Source: Caballeronia sp. NK8 (lineage in GTDB: Bacteria > Pseudomonadota > Gammaproteobacteria > Burkholderiales > Burkholderiaceae). Taken from it: DNA of 64,000 nt. Positions 62,854 to 64,000 of this stretch are shown here, piece by piece. The DNA is taken from the NCBI RefSeq assembly GCF_018408855.1, contig NZ_AP024325.1, positions 1-64,000 on the forward strand, in the 5' to 3' direction. Below the pieces are notes generated by a model. That model had not been told where the DNA came from and did no database searches. It was given only the letters and a program-made list of their open reading frames with translations. Position numbers and translations under genes: made by a program. Every line of letters starts with the position of its first letter. The stretch's first letter is position 1.

Positions 62854-64000
62854 ATGGCAGTCAACGAAGCGGTAATGGCATTGCGTGAAGCGCTCGGAGC
62901 GCAGGTCGTGGCGCTGCCCGATGAATTCGGCGACAGGCGCGTCGTGGACTGGAGCGGCCTGCCCGGCGCGACGCCGCTCGCGATCATCCGCGCGCGCACC
63001 ACCGATGATGTCGCGAAAGCGCTCGCGATCTGCTCGAAGCACAGGCAACCGGTTGTCACGCAAGGCGGTCTCACGGGCCTCGTCGGCGGTGCGAACGCGC
63101 TCGGCGGCGAAGTGGCGCTGAGTCTCGAGCGCATGAACCGCATCGTCGAAATCGATGAAGTCTCCGCGACCATGACCGTCGAAGCCGGCACGCCGCTGCA
63201 AGTGGTTCAGGAGGCGGCGAGCGCGGCGGGCTTCTACTTTCCGCTCGATCTCGGCGCGCGCGGCAGTTGCTCGATCGGCGGCAATCTCGCAACGAACGCG
63301 GGCGGCAACCGCGTCATCAAGTACGGCATGATGCGCGATCAGGTGCTCGGCGTCGAAGCGGTGCTGGCGAGCGGCGAGATCGTCGGCGGACTTAACAAGA
63401 TGATCAAGAACAACAGCGGCTACGACTTGCGGCATCTGTTGATCGGCAGCGAAGGCACGCTCGCAGTGATCACGCGCGTCGTGTTGCGCTTGCGCCCGAA
63501 GCCAACCGCGAGCTCCACCGCATGGTGCGGCCTGCCGGATTTCGCCGCCGTCACCACGCTGCTCACGCGCGCGCAGGCGGGACTCGCGCCGGGCGTGTCC
63601 GCGTTCGAAGTGATGTGGGCGGGCTATCACGACACCGTCATCGCGAATCTGAAGAATCTGCGCGCGCCGCTCGCCGATGCGCATCCGTTCTACGTGCTGC
63701 TGGAAAGCGTCGGCACCGATCCCGCGCGGCACGGCGAAGCCTTCGAGGAGTTTCTCGGCGGCATGCTCGAAGCAGGCATCGTGACCGATGCGGCGATCGC
63801 ATCGAACGAGGCGCACGCGCGTGATTTCTGGGCGATCCGCGATGCGCCTGGCGAATACGATCGCTTCATCCCGAACCACGCGGCGTATGACGTGAGCTTT
63901 TCCATCGCGCAGGTCGGCGATGCGGCCGCGCAATGCGAGGCGCGTCTGCGCGCGCGCTGGCCCGACGCGATTGTGATGACCTACGGCCATCTGGGCGACG
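62854..64000 (+). CDS. FAD-binding oxidase, GlcD/D-2-hydroxyacid dehydrogenase type (partial)
   Basis: At least 382 residues; the reading frame is open to the window edge and continues beyond it. Residues about 40-215 form a PCMH-type FAD-binding domain (VVTQGGLTGLVGGANALGGE, LDLGARGSCSIGGNLATNAG, RHLLIGSEGTLAVI). The following FAD-oxidase C-terminal domain has begun (GVSAFEVMW and VLLESVGT). It oxidises a D-2-hydroxy acid (glycolate, D-lactate or D-2-hydroxyglutarate type). ATG follows ACGGAGACGATGC. Confidence 0.9.
   Translation, partial: MAVNEAVMALREALGAQVVALPDEFGDRRVVDWSGLPGATPLAIIRARTTDDVAKALAICSKHRQPVVTQGGLTGLVGGANALGGEVALSLERMNRIVEIDEVSATMTVEAGTPLQVVQEAASAAGFYFPLDLGARGSCSIGGNLATNAGGNRVIKYGMMRDQVLGVEAVLASGEIVGGLNKMIKNNSGYDLRHLLIGSEGTLAVITRVVLRLRPKPTASSTAWCGLPDFAAVTTLLTRAQAGLAPGVSAFEVMWAGYHDTVIANLKNLRAPLADAHPFYVLLESVGTDPARHGEAFEEFLGGMLEAGIVTDAAIASNEAHARDFWAIRDAPGEYDRFIPNHAAYDVSFSIAQVGDAAAQCEARLRARWPDAIVMTYGHLGD

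Overview
The window looks like the replication-origin end of a secondary chromosome (chromid) from a Burkholderiaceae bacterium, most like Paraburkholderia or Caballeronia. The reasons are the high GC with strong G/C third positions, the parA-parB-rep order at the start, and the gene families throughout. Base 1 is the first base of the parA start codon, which suggests that a finished circular replicon was rotated to parA. No database search was possible, so all names rest on motif recognition and context.

Layout. 0-6.2 kb: parA, parB, a 302-bp repeat-bearing intergenic segment, a replication initiator and a complete RpoD-type sigma factor. 6.2-15 kb: signalling and stress genes (diguanylate cyclase, MscS channel with a cyclic-nucleotide-binding-like domain, chemoreceptor, glutathione transferase, SDR) with several hypothetical genes. 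15-22.4 kb: an acetoin catabolism locus (acoR, acoXABC and a lipoate-ligase-like gene) with a textbook sigma-54 promoter and an upstream inverted repeat. 22.4-34.8 kb: envelope proteins, a DeoR/NUDIX divergent pair, a LysR-controlled oxidoreductase/chloroperoxidase/MFS group, a second MFS/LysR pair, an H-NS-like protein and a threonine dehydratase/YbaK pair. 34.8-37.8 kb: a frameshifted regulator remnant and modABC (molybdate uptake) with an apparent ModE box. 38-50 kb: mixed accessory genes, including a DUF1016 nuclease-like gene with in-frame palindromes, a periplasmic sugar dehydrogenase/cytochrome c pair, vapBC, a pyruvyl transferase and an efflux pump. 50.4-57.2 kb: a TRAP transporter, LacI regulator and three enzyme genes that look like one catabolic unit, preceded by a cluster of matching operator repeats. 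57.2-64 kb: a PAS-GGDEF protein, then a lower-GC island (about 58.4-61.8 kb) with coupled micro-ORFs, a TIGR04141/DUF6119-like protein and a hexapeptide acyltransferase, then a SET-domain protein and a truncated GlcD-type FAD oxidase at the right edge.

Several modules form plausible regulatory circuits: AcoR acting on acoXABC through its upstream repeat, ModE on modABC, the LacI protein on the TRAP operon, DeoR on itself and the NUDIX gene, and VapB on vapBC. The strongest candidate for something undescribed is the 58.4-61.8 kb island. Other observations worth checking are two distant copies of a 36-bp element with DnaA-box-like ends, the palindromic in-frame repeats in the DUF1016 gene, and two micro-genes of 55 and 56 codons with good ribosome binding sites.
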